This document shows, in pieces, positions 25,061 to 34,526 of a DNA stretch of 64,000 nt (positions within the stretch are counted from its first letter, which is position 1; each line of letters starts with the position of its first letter). The position numbers and the translations under genes were made by a program. Source of the stretch: Reichenbachiella faecimaris (GTDB lineage: Bacteria > Bacteroidota > Bacteroidia > Cytophagales > Cyclobacteriaceae); the NCBI RefSeq assembly GCF_900176375.1, contig NZ_FWYF01000005.1, forward strand, positions 235,095 through 299,094. Reading direction: 5' to 3'. The notes under the pieces were generated by a model that saw only the letters and a program-made list of their open reading frames with translations, ran no database searches and was not told the origin of the DNA.

Positions 25061-26848
25061 ATGAGAAACGATTTTCAAAATTTGGTATTAGACGAACTCC
25101 TGCATATCGCAAATGGAGAAAGCCGAGTTACTGAGCAAATAATAGAAAAGGAGAAAGATGATAAGTACAAAGAGGTACTTGTCGCTTTACTTGAACTCAG
25201 TGAGGATATCAAATACAAAAAAAAAGAATCCGAATTAATAATAGAAGAACTAAATAAGGAAAAGCAAAAAGCCGAGATGGCAACAAAAGCAAAAGCAGAG
25301 TTCTTGTCAATGATTAGTCATGAGATTCGAACTCCTCTTAATGCTATCATTGGTATAGGTCATATTTTGATGCATGAATCACCACGAACTGATCAGTTGA
25401 CCTATATCCAAAATCTTCGATGGTCAGGAGATAATCTACTTGCTATTATAAACAACGTTCTTGATTTTAATAAAATAGAAGCAGGAAAGGTAAATTTCGA
25501 ATCTACTCCTTTTAATGTTATCAGCACCATAAGTGGAGTGCTGGAATCTATGAGAATGAAGGCCAACGAACAAAATTGCAAGTTGATTAAATCTATTGAT
25601 GAGAATTTGCCTGAGTTTTTGGTTGGTGACCCTACAAGGTTCATTCAGATATTGAACAACTTGGTAAGCAATGCAGTCAAATTCACCATGAATGGTACTG
25701 TTAGAGTAGATGCGCAATTTCAAACCATTGATGAAAAAGTAATTGCACTAGAGATCAGTGTGTCAGATAGCGGGATTGGAATATCAGAGGATAAAATCAA
25801 ACAAATCTTTGAACAATTTAATCAAGCGGATTCAAAGATTAATCGAAAATTTGGTGGTACTGGCTTAGGATTGACCATTACTAAGCAGTTGATCGAATTA
25901 CAGGGAGGTAAGATAAATGTCGAAAGTGAACCTAGTGTGGGCTCCAATTTTAAGATTACTATACCCTTCGAATTGCCAAATGAAATGGTAATCAAAGAAA
26001 GTCACAGAGGGAATACCAACTATCTTGACTTAAGTCTTAAAGGATCTAAAATATTGATAGTCGAAGATATTGCAGTAAATAGATTAGTGGTTGAAAAATT
26101 CCTTACCGAATGGGAGGTTATAACCGCCTATGCAGAAAATGGGATGGAAGCCATAAATAGTATAATATCAGAGCAGTTTGATTTGGTTTTGATGGATCTT
26201 CAAATGCCAGTAATGGATGGGTTTATTGCCACCTCCGAGATTAGAAAACTCCCTAGAAATAAATACAGAAACCTCCCAATTGTTGCACTGACAGCAGCTT
26301 CAATAAGTGAGGTTTCTTCTGAAGTATTCGATTCAGGAATGAATGATATTGTATCAAAACCTATCAATCCTGCAGAACTTTACAAGACCATATCGAAATA
26401 CGTAAAACCTAGCACCAAAAAGAATTCAAATATTAAGGAAATGAAAGATGTGCGTGGTTCACGTATAAGCGATCATTCTTTGGATTTGAAATTTGACTAT
26501 ATGAGAAACCTCGCAAAAGGAGATATGCAATTTTTGAAGAAAGTTCTTAGTATGTCTGTCAAAGCTTTTCAAAATTTTATTACTGAATATTCTTCTAGTT
26601 TAATGAATGACGATTTGAACGAACTAAGCAATATCAGGCATAAAATTTATGCAAGCATCAACAACTTTGAGATTATAAGGCTCATGGATTTGATGCAAGA
26701 GAGTAAAAAACTCTTTGTAAGTCATAACAAAAAACAACTTTCAAATGAAGTTAAATTTGAGCACATGAGGCAAGTAGAACAAACAACAATTGAGATAATA
26801 GAAGAAATAGAAGCAGAAATATTAAACATTGACCTTATTGCAGTTTAG
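25061..26848 (+). CDS. Hybrid histidine kinase (HisKA-HATPase-REC-HPt), soluble
   Basis: 595 residues with no membrane segment and no recognisable sensor domain. A coiled coil (about 25-80) leads into HisKA with H87 in MISHEIRTPLNA. The HATPase domain has NLVSNAVKFT (N box), VSDSGIGIS (G1) and GGTGLGLTI (G2). A receiver domain follows with phospho-Asp D379 in LVLMDLQMPVMDG. The C-terminal 110 residues look like an HPt domain with H527 in NIRHKIYAS. With no sensor of its own it probably takes input from separate proteins, for which the STAS-like and globin-like products just upstream are candidates. No output regulator is adjacent. A strong terminator follows. Confidence 0.87.
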   Translation: MRNDFQNLVLDELLHIANGESRVTEQIIEKEKDDKYKEVLVALLELSEDIKYKKKESELIIEELNKEKQKAEMATKAKAEFLSMISHEIRTPLNAIIGIGHILMHESPRTDQLTYIQNLRWSGDNLLAIINNVLDFNKIEAGKVNFESTPFNVISTISGVLESMRMKANEQNCKLIKSIDENLPEFLVGDPTRFIQILNNLVSNAVKFTMNGTVRVDAQFQTIDEKVIALEISVSDSGIGISEDKIKQIFEQFNQADSKINRKFGGTGLGLTITKQLIELQGGKINVESEPSVGSNFKITIPFELPNEMVIKESHRGNTNYLDLSLKGSKILIVEDIAVNRLVVEKFLTEWEVITAYAENGMEAINSIISEQFDLVLMDLQMPVMDGFIATSEIRKLPRNKYRNLPIVALTAASISEVSSEVFDSGMNDIVSKPINPAELYKTISKYVKPSTKKNSNIKEMKDVRGSRISDHSLDLKFDYMRNLAKGDMQFLKKVLSMSVKAFQNFITEYSSSLMNDDLNELSNIRHKIYASINNFEIIRLMDLMQESKKLFVSHNKKQLSNEVKFEHMRQVEQTTIEIIEEIEAEILNIDLIAV

Positions 26849-26863
26849 ATTTAATACAGTTGT

Positions 26864-26894
26864 AAAGGCGAAGAAATTATTCTTCGCCTTTTTT
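26864..26894 (+). terminator. Intrinsic terminator after the hybrid kinase
   Basis: AAGGCGAAGAA (26865-26875) and TTCTTCGCCTT (26880-26890) form an 11-bp perfect stem with a four-base loop, followed by TTTT. Confidence 0.9.
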
Positions 26895-26946
26895 GTTTGA
26901 GACCTTCGTATATACTTACTTAGAATAACCGTAATTTACTACAGCA

Positions 26947-29900
26947 ATCAAAAACTTCAGCATATATCGCGCCTCTGCTGGGTCAGGCAAAACTTATATC
27001 CTCACCTACAACTATATACGTCTGGCCTTGCAGTATCCCGACTATTTCAAAACAGTACTGGCAGTTACCTTCACCAATAAGGCGACAGAGGAAATGAAAT
27101 CCAGAATTTTGGATACCCTGGAGCAATTGGCCAAAGGTCAGCATGCTATGTCATCTGATTTGATGAGGGAGTTGAGGATTGATGAAAAACAACTATCGGC
27201 TCGCTCAGATGCGTTGCTCAGAAGTATCCTGCACAACTATTCCTTTTTTGCCGTTACCACCATTGATGCTTTTTTTCAGAAGATCGTACGATCTTTCGCA
27301 CGTGAAATTGGCATTCAGACTGGTTTTAAAATTGAGTTGGATCAGCCTAAAGTAATTTCCGAGGTGATTGATCAAATGCTGATGGATATGGCTGATGATC
27401 CACAGTTGATTAAGTGGTTGACGGATTTTGCTATTTATCAAATCAATCAGGGCAAGTCATGGGATACCAGAAATGATATCAAGAACCTGTCAGGAGAGCT
27501 GTTCAATGAATTTTTGGTGCTGAACAAACACAAAGTCTTTGATCAATTGAATCAGCCCAATTTTATTCATGATTTCATCCTAAGTCTTAATCAAAGAAGA
27601 GAGGAACTGGTGCAAGACATGAGAAAAATTGGGGCCAACCTAAAATCCGTTCTTGAGAATCATCATTTGACAAGAGATGATTTTACCTATAAGGCGGCAG
27701 GGGTAGGTGGTTATATAGATAAAGTGGTCGATGGAGACTTTGCCGAGCCAGGCAAGCGAGTCTACGATGCGCTAGAGCAAGGTAAGTGGTATAGCAAGGG
27801 TTCGGATACTGGTATCGCCATTGAGAATGCCCTGACAGATGGACTGGCTGATTATTTGTCAGCAGCCATAGATTATTATTTCAAGTATAATAAAGAGTAC
27901 CAATCACTCCAACAGGTCATAAAGTACATCTATACTTTTGGTTTATTGTCCAGAATCTCAGAGGAGATTAATGATTATCGGGAAATTAATGACCTTTTAC
28001 TTATTTCTGATTTCCCTGTTTTCCTTAATGAAATCATCATTGATAGTGACGCGCCATACATATATGAAAAAGTGGGTACAAGGTATAAACACTACCTAAT
28101 TGATGAGTTCCAAGATACCAGTGGTTTGCAGTGGAACAACTTCAAACCTTTAATTCAAGACACGCTGAGTGCTGGCAATTTCTCTATGGTGGTTGGGGAT
28201 ATCAAGCAGTCGATCTATAGATGGCGTGGAGGCAATTGGAAAATTCTTTTGGAGCAGATCAGAAAGGATATAGGAGAAGATTTTATTCAGGATGAAGGCC
28301 TAAGTACCAATAGAAGAAGTAAGCAAAATATTGTAGAGTTCAATAATGATTTGTTTAATCAGGCACCTGAAATGCTTGAAAGCCATTTGGGCACCAATCT
28401 AGGTGACGCCATACAGGCCAATTTGAATATGAATGCCGCTTATGCTGGAAGCACACAGCAGCTTTTTGATGAATCAGGAGAAGGATTGATAAATATTCAA
28501 TTCTATGAAAAGAGTGACGAGATAGAGGAGCCAGATGAGTTTGTTATTGCTGAATTGGTGAAGAACATTCAACGACTTCAGGACGCAAACTATCAATTGA
28601 ATGATATTGCAATTCTTGTACGGACCAATCCACAAGGGAGAAAGATTGCGCAAGGCTTGATGGCTCATGCCATGCAAGCTGGTGATGATGGCTATAGGTA
28701 TGATATTATCTCTAATGAGTCATTGTTCATTAAAAATAATCCCGCCGTTCATTTGATTTTACAAAGCCTCGCTTGGGTGGCTAATCCTAATCAGGCTTTG
28801 ACCATGGCTCAACTCAACTATGCCTGTCAGCAATATGGTCAACGAGCGAAAGTCATCACATCAGCCGAAGAAATCCTCAGTCAGATGGATGAACTCCAAA
28901 AGATGAATATGTCTCAAATGGTTGAGACTATTATCCATCATTATAAGTTATTCAATCATGTGGCTGACCATGCCTATCTGCTTGCTTTTCAGGACTTGAT
29001 TCTGGATTACCTAAAGTATGAAAAAGATAGCTTGACGGACTTCTTGATCTGGTGGAGTGATCACGATACCAGATCCATACAAGTTTCTGAAGATCAGGAA
29101 TCTATGCGCTTGATGACCGTGCATAAGTCTAAGGGGCTCCAATTTAAGGTAGTTATCATACCATATTGCCAATGGAAGCTCGATCATTCGGGTACCAACG
29201 AGCAATTGCTCTGGTGCAAAACAAACGGTTCGTCTGTTTTGGAACAAGTGCCCTATGTGCCTGTTCGTTACAAAAATGATTTGTCACAAACCGTTTTTGC
29301 CAAGGACTTTTATCTTGAAAAGTCAGACATCTATTTGGATAATTTGAATCTACTCTATGTCGCACTCACGAGAGCTGAGGAAGCATTATTTATTCTATCT
29401 CAGGTAAATACCAACTCTAGAGGAATAACTCAAGTTGGAGATATTCTATTTAATTATGCCAAGAATAAGTCTCTGATTCATGAAGAGTTGGAGGTGATTG
29501 AGATGGGTAAGTTGCCAGCTTATAGTGAATACAAAGGCGACTCATCTGATCAAGTGTCTTTATCTGCAGTAGATGACTCTCCACCAGCAGATAGGGTGAA
29601 GCTGAGACAGAAGGCTAGTATTCTAGAAGAGACAGTGATAGAATCGATCAATTATGGTGAGATCATTCATTGGATCTTTTCCATGATTCATTCACGCAAA
29701 GACTTCGCCATGGCATTGGACAAGGCTCAGATCAAATTTGGATTGTCTGATCATGAAATGGCTGATATCAAATTGAAATTGAGGGAGATATGGGATAAAC
29801 CTCAGATTGCAGGTTGGTTTGATGAACGCTGGGAAGTTAAGAATGAATCTTCTATTCTGTTGACCAATGGAAAACTTAAAAGACCGGATCGTGTCATTGT

Positions 29901-30063
29901 TAGTGATAACAAAGCCATTGTGATCGATTACAAAACGGGAGCACGATCAGAAAGTCATTTGCGACAGGTGACTGAGTACAAAAATATTTTAGGAGAAATG
30001 GGATATGATCATGTGGATGGTTATCTCATTTATCTCTCAGAGCCAGATGTGCTGGGCGTATAA
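26947..30063 (+). CDS. AddA/RecB-like UvrD-family helicase-exonuclease
   Basis: About 1038 residues. Walker A (SAGSGKTY) lies near the N-terminus, followed by TFTNKATEEMKSRI (motif Ia), EFQDTS and VGDIKQSIYRWRGG (motifs II-III), and later TVHKSKGLQFKVVI, YVALTRAEEAL and a C-terminal PD-(D/E)XK nuclease (RPDRVIV, then VIDYKTG). It should act with an AddB-like partner in resecting double-strand breaks; that partner is not nearby. The start is unusual: no ATG, GTG or TTG precedes Walker A in frame after the stop at 26932. The first TTG, at 27028, falls after it. The frame reads I-K-N-F-S-I-Y-R from ATC 26947, where relatives have M-K-N-F, so ATC is the best start candidate. Confidence 0.85.
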   Translation: MKNFSIYRASAGSGKTYILTYNYIRLALQYPDYFKTVLAVTFTNKATEEMKSRILDTLEQLAKGQHAMSSDLMRELRIDEKQLSARSDALLRSILHNYSFFAVTTIDAFFQKIVRSFAREIGIQTGFKIELDQPKVISEVIDQMLMDMADDPQLIKWLTDFAIYQINQGKSWDTRNDIKNLSGELFNEFLVLNKHKVFDQLNQPNFIHDFILSLNQRREELVQDMRKIGANLKSVLENHHLTRDDFTYKAAGVGGYIDKVVDGDFAEPGKRVYDALEQGKWYSKGSDTGIAIENALTDGLADYLSAAIDYYFKYNKEYQSLQQVIKYIYTFGLLSRISEEINDYREINDLLLISDFPVFLNEIIIDSDAPYIYEKVGTRYKHYLIDEFQDTSGLQWNNFKPLIQDTLSAGNFSMVVGDIKQSIYRWRGGNWKILLEQIRKDIGEDFIQDEGLSTNRRSKQNIVEFNNDLFNQAPEMLESHLGTNLGDAIQANLNMNAAYAGSTQQLFDESGEGLINIQFYEKSDEIEEPDEFVIAELVKNIQRLQDANYQLNDIAILVRTNPQGRKIAQGLMAHAMQAGDDGYRYDIISNESLFIKNNPAVHLILQSLAWVANPNQALTMAQLNYACQQYGQRAKVITSAEEILSQMDELQKMNMSQMVETIIHHYKLFNHVADHAYLLAFQDLILDYLKYEKDSLTDFLIWWSDHDTRSIQVSEDQESMRLMTVHKSKGLQFKVVIIPYCQWKLDHSGTNEQLLWCKTNGSSVLEQVPYVPVRYKNDLSQTVFAKDFYLEKSDIYLDNLNLLYVALTRAEEALFILSQVNTNSRGITQVGDILFNYAKNKSLIHEELEVIEMGKLPAYSEYKGDSSDQVSLSAVDDSPPADRVKLRQKASILEETVIESINYGEIIHWIFSMIHSRKDFAMALDKAQIKFGLSDHEMADIKLKLREIWDKPQIAGWFDERWEVKNESSILLTNGKLKRPDRVIVSDNKAIVIDYKTGARSESHLRQVTEYKNILGEMGYDHVDGYLIYLSEPDVLGV

Positions 30064-30079
30064 TTTTTAAAAAACTAAT

Positions 30080-31057
30080 ATGATGAAAGCAGTACTGTGT
30101 GAGTCTTATGGTCCACCTGAAAATTTGGTAATTAAGGAAATAGAATCATTAGTTCCAGATCATGGAGAGGTCATTATTGAAGTGAAGGCCAGTGGCTTAA
30201 ATTTCCCAGATACATTGATCATTGAAGGAAAATATCAATTTCAGCCTGAGATGCCGTTTTCTCCAGGAGGAGAAGTAGCTGGAATTGTAAAAGAAATAGG
30301 AGATGGAGTTACTCATCTAAAGGCGGGTGATTGTGTGATGGCAGGTACTGGCTGGGGAGGTTTTGCCCAGGAAGTGAGGGGCAAGGTCTCAAATGTGTTT
30401 CCATTGCCAGATCGCATCAGCTTCGAACAAGCCGCCTCCACAATGATGACTTTTGGCACTTCTTACCATGCTTTGGTCAATCGAGCAGAACTGAAGACAG
30501 GTGAGACTTTGATGGTGTTGGGCGCAGCAGGAGGCGTAGGTACCGCAGCTATTCAAATTGGAAAGGCCTTAGGCGCTCAAGTGATTGCCGCTGCGAGCAC
30601 TGATGAAAAGTTAGACTATTGTAAATCCATAGGGGCAGACTTAACAATTAATTATAGCAAAGAAGATCTTAAGAATCAGGCTAAGGCTCTGACGAACGGG
30701 AAGGGTGTAGATGTGATTTATGACCCCATTGGAGATCGATTTACTGAGCCAGCATTAAGAGCTATAGCATGGAAGGGCAGATACCTAGTGGTGGGTTTTG
30801 CTGCAGGCGAAATTCCTAAAATTCCTTTGAACCTGCCTTTACTCAAAGGGTGTTCTATCATGGGGGTCTTTTGGGGTGGTTTCTTTAGAAATGAACCTCA
30901 AGTGAATGCTGAGAATTTCATGACGATTGTGGAGTGGCTGAAAGAGGGAAAGGTGAAGGCTCAGATTCACAAGAAGTATCCTCTTGAAGAGGTGGCAGCG
31001 GCTATGGAGGAATTAACAAGCAAAAAAGTAAAAGGCAAGATCATTTTCGAGCCTTGA
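30080..31057 (+). CDS. NADPH:quinone oxidoreductase-like medium-chain dehydrogenase
   Basis: 325 residues of the zinc-independent quinone oxidoreductase (QOR) branch of the MDR superfamily. The N-terminal catalytic domain has SGLNFPDTLIIEGKY and PFSPGGEVAGIVKEIG. The Rossmann nucleotide-binding motif is LGAAGGVGTAAIQIGKALGA. Zinc-ligand cysteines typical of alcohol dehydrogenases are absent. It reduces quinones or activated alkenes with NADPH; the physiological substrate is unknown. It starts 16 bases after the helicase-nuclease gene, probably in the same transcript, and ends at a terminator. Confidence 0.88.
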   Translation: MMKAVLCESYGPPENLVIKEIESLVPDHGEVIIEVKASGLNFPDTLIIEGKYQFQPEMPFSPGGEVAGIVKEIGDGVTHLKAGDCVMAGTGWGGFAQEVRGKVSNVFPLPDRISFEQAASTMMTFGTSYHALVNRAELKTGETLMVLGAAGGVGTAAIQIGKALGAQVIAAASTDEKLDYCKSIGADLTINYSKEDLKNQAKALTNGKGVDVIYDPIGDRFTEPALRAIAWKGRYLVVGFAAGEIPKIPLNLPLLKGCSIMGVFWGGFFRNEPQVNAENFMTIVEWLKEGKVKAQIHKKYPLEEVAAAMEELTSKKVKGKIIFEP

Positions 31058-31084
31058 TAAATGCAATTACTTTGATGAAAAAGC

Positions 31085-31120
31085 AAAAGGGCCACTCAAC
31101 GAGTGACCCTTTTTTTCTTT
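31085..31120 (+). terminator. Intrinsic terminator
   Basis: AAAGGG/CCCTTT and CACTC/GAGTG helices, separated by one mismatched pair (C/A) and closed by a short loop at 31098-31100, are followed by a T-rich tract. It ends the oxidoreductase transcript. Confidence 0.85.
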
Positions 31121-31473
31121 TTCCACCTTCTTGGATAGATGCTCCAAAGCTAATTATGCATCGTCTTTGAAAGTAGAAGGGAAATTGAAAAACGGATTAA
31201 TATGATTGGCTATAGGTTGATTTAATTTTAGCTAACTAAAATAATCAATTCAAAAGGCAATATCAAAAAGCTGAAATAAAAATCACACAATTTTAACATC
31301 CAATCTTCCAATGTTTAAACTTGAAATTCTGTAATTAATCCAATAAAATCTATTGTTTATCAATATTTGATGGGTCACTCATCGAAAAAATTCAATTAAA
31401 TCAAATTTTAGAATACTAATTAGATGTTCTTAATGCAGTGTAGGGTAATATTGCATTTGATCTTTTTAAGACT
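31121..31473. other. 353-base AT-rich intergenic region
   Basis: This follows the terminator of the oxidoreductase gene and precedes the lipoprotein gene at 31474. No ORF, RNA gene or strong repeat was recognised. It presumably holds the promoter of the 31474-34526 gene pair, but no unambiguous Bacteroidota -33/-7 pair was found. Confidence 0.5.
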
Positions 31474-33072
31474 ATGAGAAAGAATTTTGCAAGGACGTCC
31501 GTCTTGTCCTGTCTATTGCTAGCATCCTCCTGTCATATAGACGAATTGGGAAAGGAAAAGCTAGGCACGTATTCCCCACACATTGTATTGAATCTAGGTG
31601 CTGCCGAGTATACTGTATTGGAGCTGCTGGAAGACTTGGATCAGGAATCCTTGGAAGTAAACGATGAGGATCAGACCATGTCCATCCTATTCAGGGACAG
31701 TACACTCTTTAGTGACAATGAATCCTTGATTGCCATCAGCTCAGTGAGTAATGTAGAAGAATTTGCTCCAGGCGAAGATGTTCCGTCTACACCTGTTGAT
31801 TACGAAATTGAAATAGAGGAAACTTTTGTGTTTTCTTTCCCTGCCAATAATGGTGAGGAAATAGATTCAGTTTTTTATAATTCTGGCACCCTCGACTTTT
31901 TTATGGAATCCTCTTTCGAAGGAGATATAGACTATACCTGGGTGATAGAAGGGACAAGAATTACGGAGACCAATTTGGATTTGACGCAGTCCAAAGAATT
32001 GACCTATACAGGCAGTACTGTGACAGATACCTATTCCAGGTCTTTGAATGGACTAAAGTCTTTGTTTTATAAAAATGCACTGGATGAAAACGAATTTGCC
32101 GTGCATGTGACAGGTACCATCAGTTTTGAAACCGGATCACAAATTTTATCTACTGATAAGATGATATTCAATTTGGCCTTTAACAACCCAGCATTTTCAA
32201 AGGTGTATGGTTTTTTCGGAAATGATCCTTTAGACCTACAAAGCCAAACGATTGATATATCAGCTTTTGATGAATTTTCTGGTGATGGTTTGAAGCTAGA
32301 AGACCCACGAGTATTACTAATTACTAAAAATTCTTTCGGACTTGATTTTGAACTATCGTTTGATGAGATCAAGGCAGTCGCAGCAGATAACAGTGAAGTG
32401 TTATTTGTCGAAAATCCATCTTCGGGAATTGACGGATTTGTATCCTCTCCAGAAGTAGAAGGAGAAATAAAAAGAGATACGATAGAACTGAATAAGGAAA
32501 ATAGCAACATCAACGAGTTGTTGAACTCGACACCTGTGTTGATGGACTTTTCTATTTCAGGAATACCTAATCCAGCAAGTAGTACGCTTGATAATAATTT
32601 CATGCTTGAGGAAAGTGAAATAGAAGTAGTCAGTGTCATCGACATTCCGCTACAATTTCAGATGGATGGATTTTCAGTTGATTTTGATTTTGAAATGGAC
32701 TTGTCTGACATTGAAAAAGCCGATCGTATTGCATTCAGCATTGTGGCGACTAATGAGATACCATTTGCAGGCACCATTGACCTTCATTTCGTAGATGAAG
32801 AGGAAAATACTTTGTACACTTTGCTTGATGCTGTTGGAATAGACTCCCCTGACGTAGGATCTGGCGGCAGAAGTATTGAACCAGAAGTATCTAGTTCAGA
32901 AATCGACTTGGATACTGAAGGCATTGACGCACTGCTTCATGCACATAAAATTTTAGCTACTGTAAACCTATCTACATTCGAGGCGGAAGTTGATCGCTAT
33001 GTTACATTATATGCGGACTATGTATTGAAAATTGAATTATCACTTGCTGGTGAAGTAACTATAGAGCTATGA
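31474..33072 (+). CDS. Large lipoprotein of unknown function
   Basis: 532 residues. The signal peptide ends in lipobox LLASSC near residue 19. The mature protein is acidic and rich in Ser, Asp and Glu, and appears built mainly of beta strands (for example FALDFELSFDE-like segments and IDIPLQFQMDGFSVDFDFEM). No catalytic motif is visible. Its stop overlaps the start of the next gene, a beta-barrel, by four bases (ATGA at 33069-33072). I infer a surface or periplasmic lipoprotein working with that barrel. The family is not recognised. Confidence 0.6.
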   Translation: MRKNFARTSVLSCLLLASSCHIDELGKEKLGTYSPHIVLNLGAAEYTVLELLEDLDQESLEVNDEDQTMSILFRDSTLFSDNESLIAISSVSNVEEFAPGEDVPSTPVDYEIEIEETFVFSFPANNGEEIDSVFYNSGTLDFFMESSFEGDIDYTWVIEGTRITETNLDLTQSKELTYTGSTVTDTYSRSLNGLKSLFYKNALDENEFAVHVTGTISFETGSQILSTDKMIFNLAFNNPAFSKVYGFFGNDPLDLQSQTIDISAFDEFSGDGLKLEDPRVLLITKNSFGLDFELSFDEIKAVAADNSEVLFVENPSSGIDGFVSSPEVEGEIKRDTIELNKENSNINELLNSTPVLMDFSISGIPNPASSTLDNNFMLEESEIEVVSVIDIPLQFQMDGFSVDFDFEMDLSDIEKADRIAFSIVATNEIPFAGTIDLHFVDEEENTLYTLLDAVGIDSPDVGSGGRSIEPEVSSSEIDLDTEGIDALLHAHKILATVNLSTFEAEVDRYVTLYADYVLKIELSLAGEVTIEL

Positions 33073-34526
33073 TCAGAAATACAAGACTTACCTTTTTAGT
33101 TATTATGTTGCTACTTGGGCTAGCGAACTCAGGGCAGGCACAAAGCGACCTAACTTTTTATCACTTAGGAGAATTAACACCACAGAACAGTATATATAAT
33201 CCAGTATTTTTTCCAGATGCTGATTTCTATATTTCGTTTCCAGTGATTTCTGGAGTGAGTGTAAATGTTAATAATAGTTTTACATACAATGATATTTTTG
33301 ACCCTATTGAGGGTTCTGATTCTGTACAATTTGTTCCTGAAAAATTGCTATCCACTTTGAAAAATGGGGATCGCCTGAGTTTTGATGGAGCCGTGTCTTT
33401 GTTTCAAGTTGGTTTTCATATTGGGCGCTCTAGTGCAGTGCAAATATTCGCAAATGAAAGAGCTAAATCGAGTTTATATTATCCAAAAGAAGTTTTGGGA
33501 TATTTACTCAATGGTAATGGTGATTTTGTAGGGGAGGAGGTCGCTGAGCGAAACCTCAATGTATCTGGTACATACTACCGAGAATATGGCATTGGATATT
33601 CTCATCAACTTACCATTTTAGGTAATAAGCAGTTGAGAGTGGGGCTCAAGGTGAAATACCTGCAAGGATTTGCACAGGCGCAGGTAGATGAAGGTGCACA
33701 GGTGAGCTTCTTTACAGATGAAGACAATCACATTCATGTGGGTACCAATCAGCCCATTATTTATACAGCAGGTTTTGATTCAATGAGCGAAAGTGATTAC
33801 CTGATCAGTAATGACAATACTGGGGTGGGTTTTGATTTTGGGGCTGATTTGCAGATTTCACCCAAGTTGAAAGTAGCTTTAGCTGTCAATGATATTGGTA
33901 GTATCAACTGGACTGAAGGAGTAAAGAATTATGAGTTGCTCGAATCTGAAGCAACATTTGGAGGCCTGGACTTAAAGAATCTTGATGATATTGGGGAAGT
34001 CTTGACTGACACACTTGAGCAACTGTTTGGTTATAGGGAAGTCACTGGAGGTAGTTTTAAAACAAAGCTGAACACCCGTTTCTTGGTTTCAGGTGCATAT
34101 AAGGTAATCCCTAAAGGAACAGTTACAGCTACCATATTGGCAAGAAATGATCTTGGCAACTTGGGTTTCACCTATGGTGCAGGCTACACGCATCGCGTGG
34201 GACGTATGCTGACTGTATCTACCACTGTGTCCCGAAAGCCAAAACAAGGATTTGCTGTGGGTGCTGGATTTGGTGCTAGACTAGGGATTGTTCAACTCTA
34301 TACTTCTGTCGATAATTTTGTCGGTTTTACGGACGTTCGGAAAATGCAAAATATGAATGTTCGTGTAGGAATGAATTTTCTATTTGGTCGCCGTTCGGAA
34401 AAGAAAAAGCAAAAAGGCAACGATGGAGATCTCCTTGAGGTGCAACCAAAAGAAAAGAAGATTAAGGATAAACTAAGCCCTTTTCCTGAAGAATATAATT
34501 TAGATCATTTAGAAGAAATTGATTAA
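33069..34526 (+). CDS. Outer-membrane beta-barrel protein (DUF5723-like)
   Basis: 485 residues with a signal peptide ending SGQAQ. The opening DLTFYHLGELTPQNSIYNP and the following strand-rich region with repeated aromatic and glycine residues (GIGYSHQLTILGNKQLRVG, ITYGAGYTH-like strands) fit the DUF5723 group of Bacteroidota barrels, relatives of PorP/SprF-like proteins. The C-terminal 70 residues are highly charged (Lys/Glu-rich) and probably lie in the periplasm. It is coupled by a four-base overlap to the lipoprotein gene before it. Its 3' end overlaps that of the convergent phosphoesterase gene by four bases. Confidence 0.65.
   Translation: MIRNTRLTFLVIMLLLGLANSGQAQSDLTFYHLGELTPQNSIYNPVFFPDADFYISFPVISGVSVNVNNSFTYNDIFDPIEGSDSVQFVPEKLLSTLKNGDRLSFDGAVSLFQVGFHIGRSSAVQIFANERAKSSLYYPKEVLGYLLNGNGDFVGEEVAERNLNVSGTYYREYGIGYSHQLTILGNKQLRVGLKVKYLQGFAQAQVDEGAQVSFFTDEDNHIHVGTNQPIIYTAGFDSMSESDYLISNDNTGVGFDFGADLQISPKLKVALAVNDIGSINWTEGVKNYELLESEATFGGLDLKNLDDIGEVLTDTLEQLFGYREVTGGSFKTKLNTRFLVSGAYKVIPKGTVTATILARNDLGNLGFTYGAGYTHRVGRMLTVSTTVSRKPKQGFAVGAGFGARLGIVQLYTSVDNFVGFTDVRKMQNMNVRVGMNFLFGRRSEKKKQKGNDGDLLEVQPKEKKIKDKLSPFPEEYNLDHLEEID

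Noticed and set aside
32067..32645. 192-codon antisense frame within the large lipoprotein gene
   Set aside because: Serine-rich shadow of an acidic, strand-rich coding region; no start context, motif or neighbour supports it.
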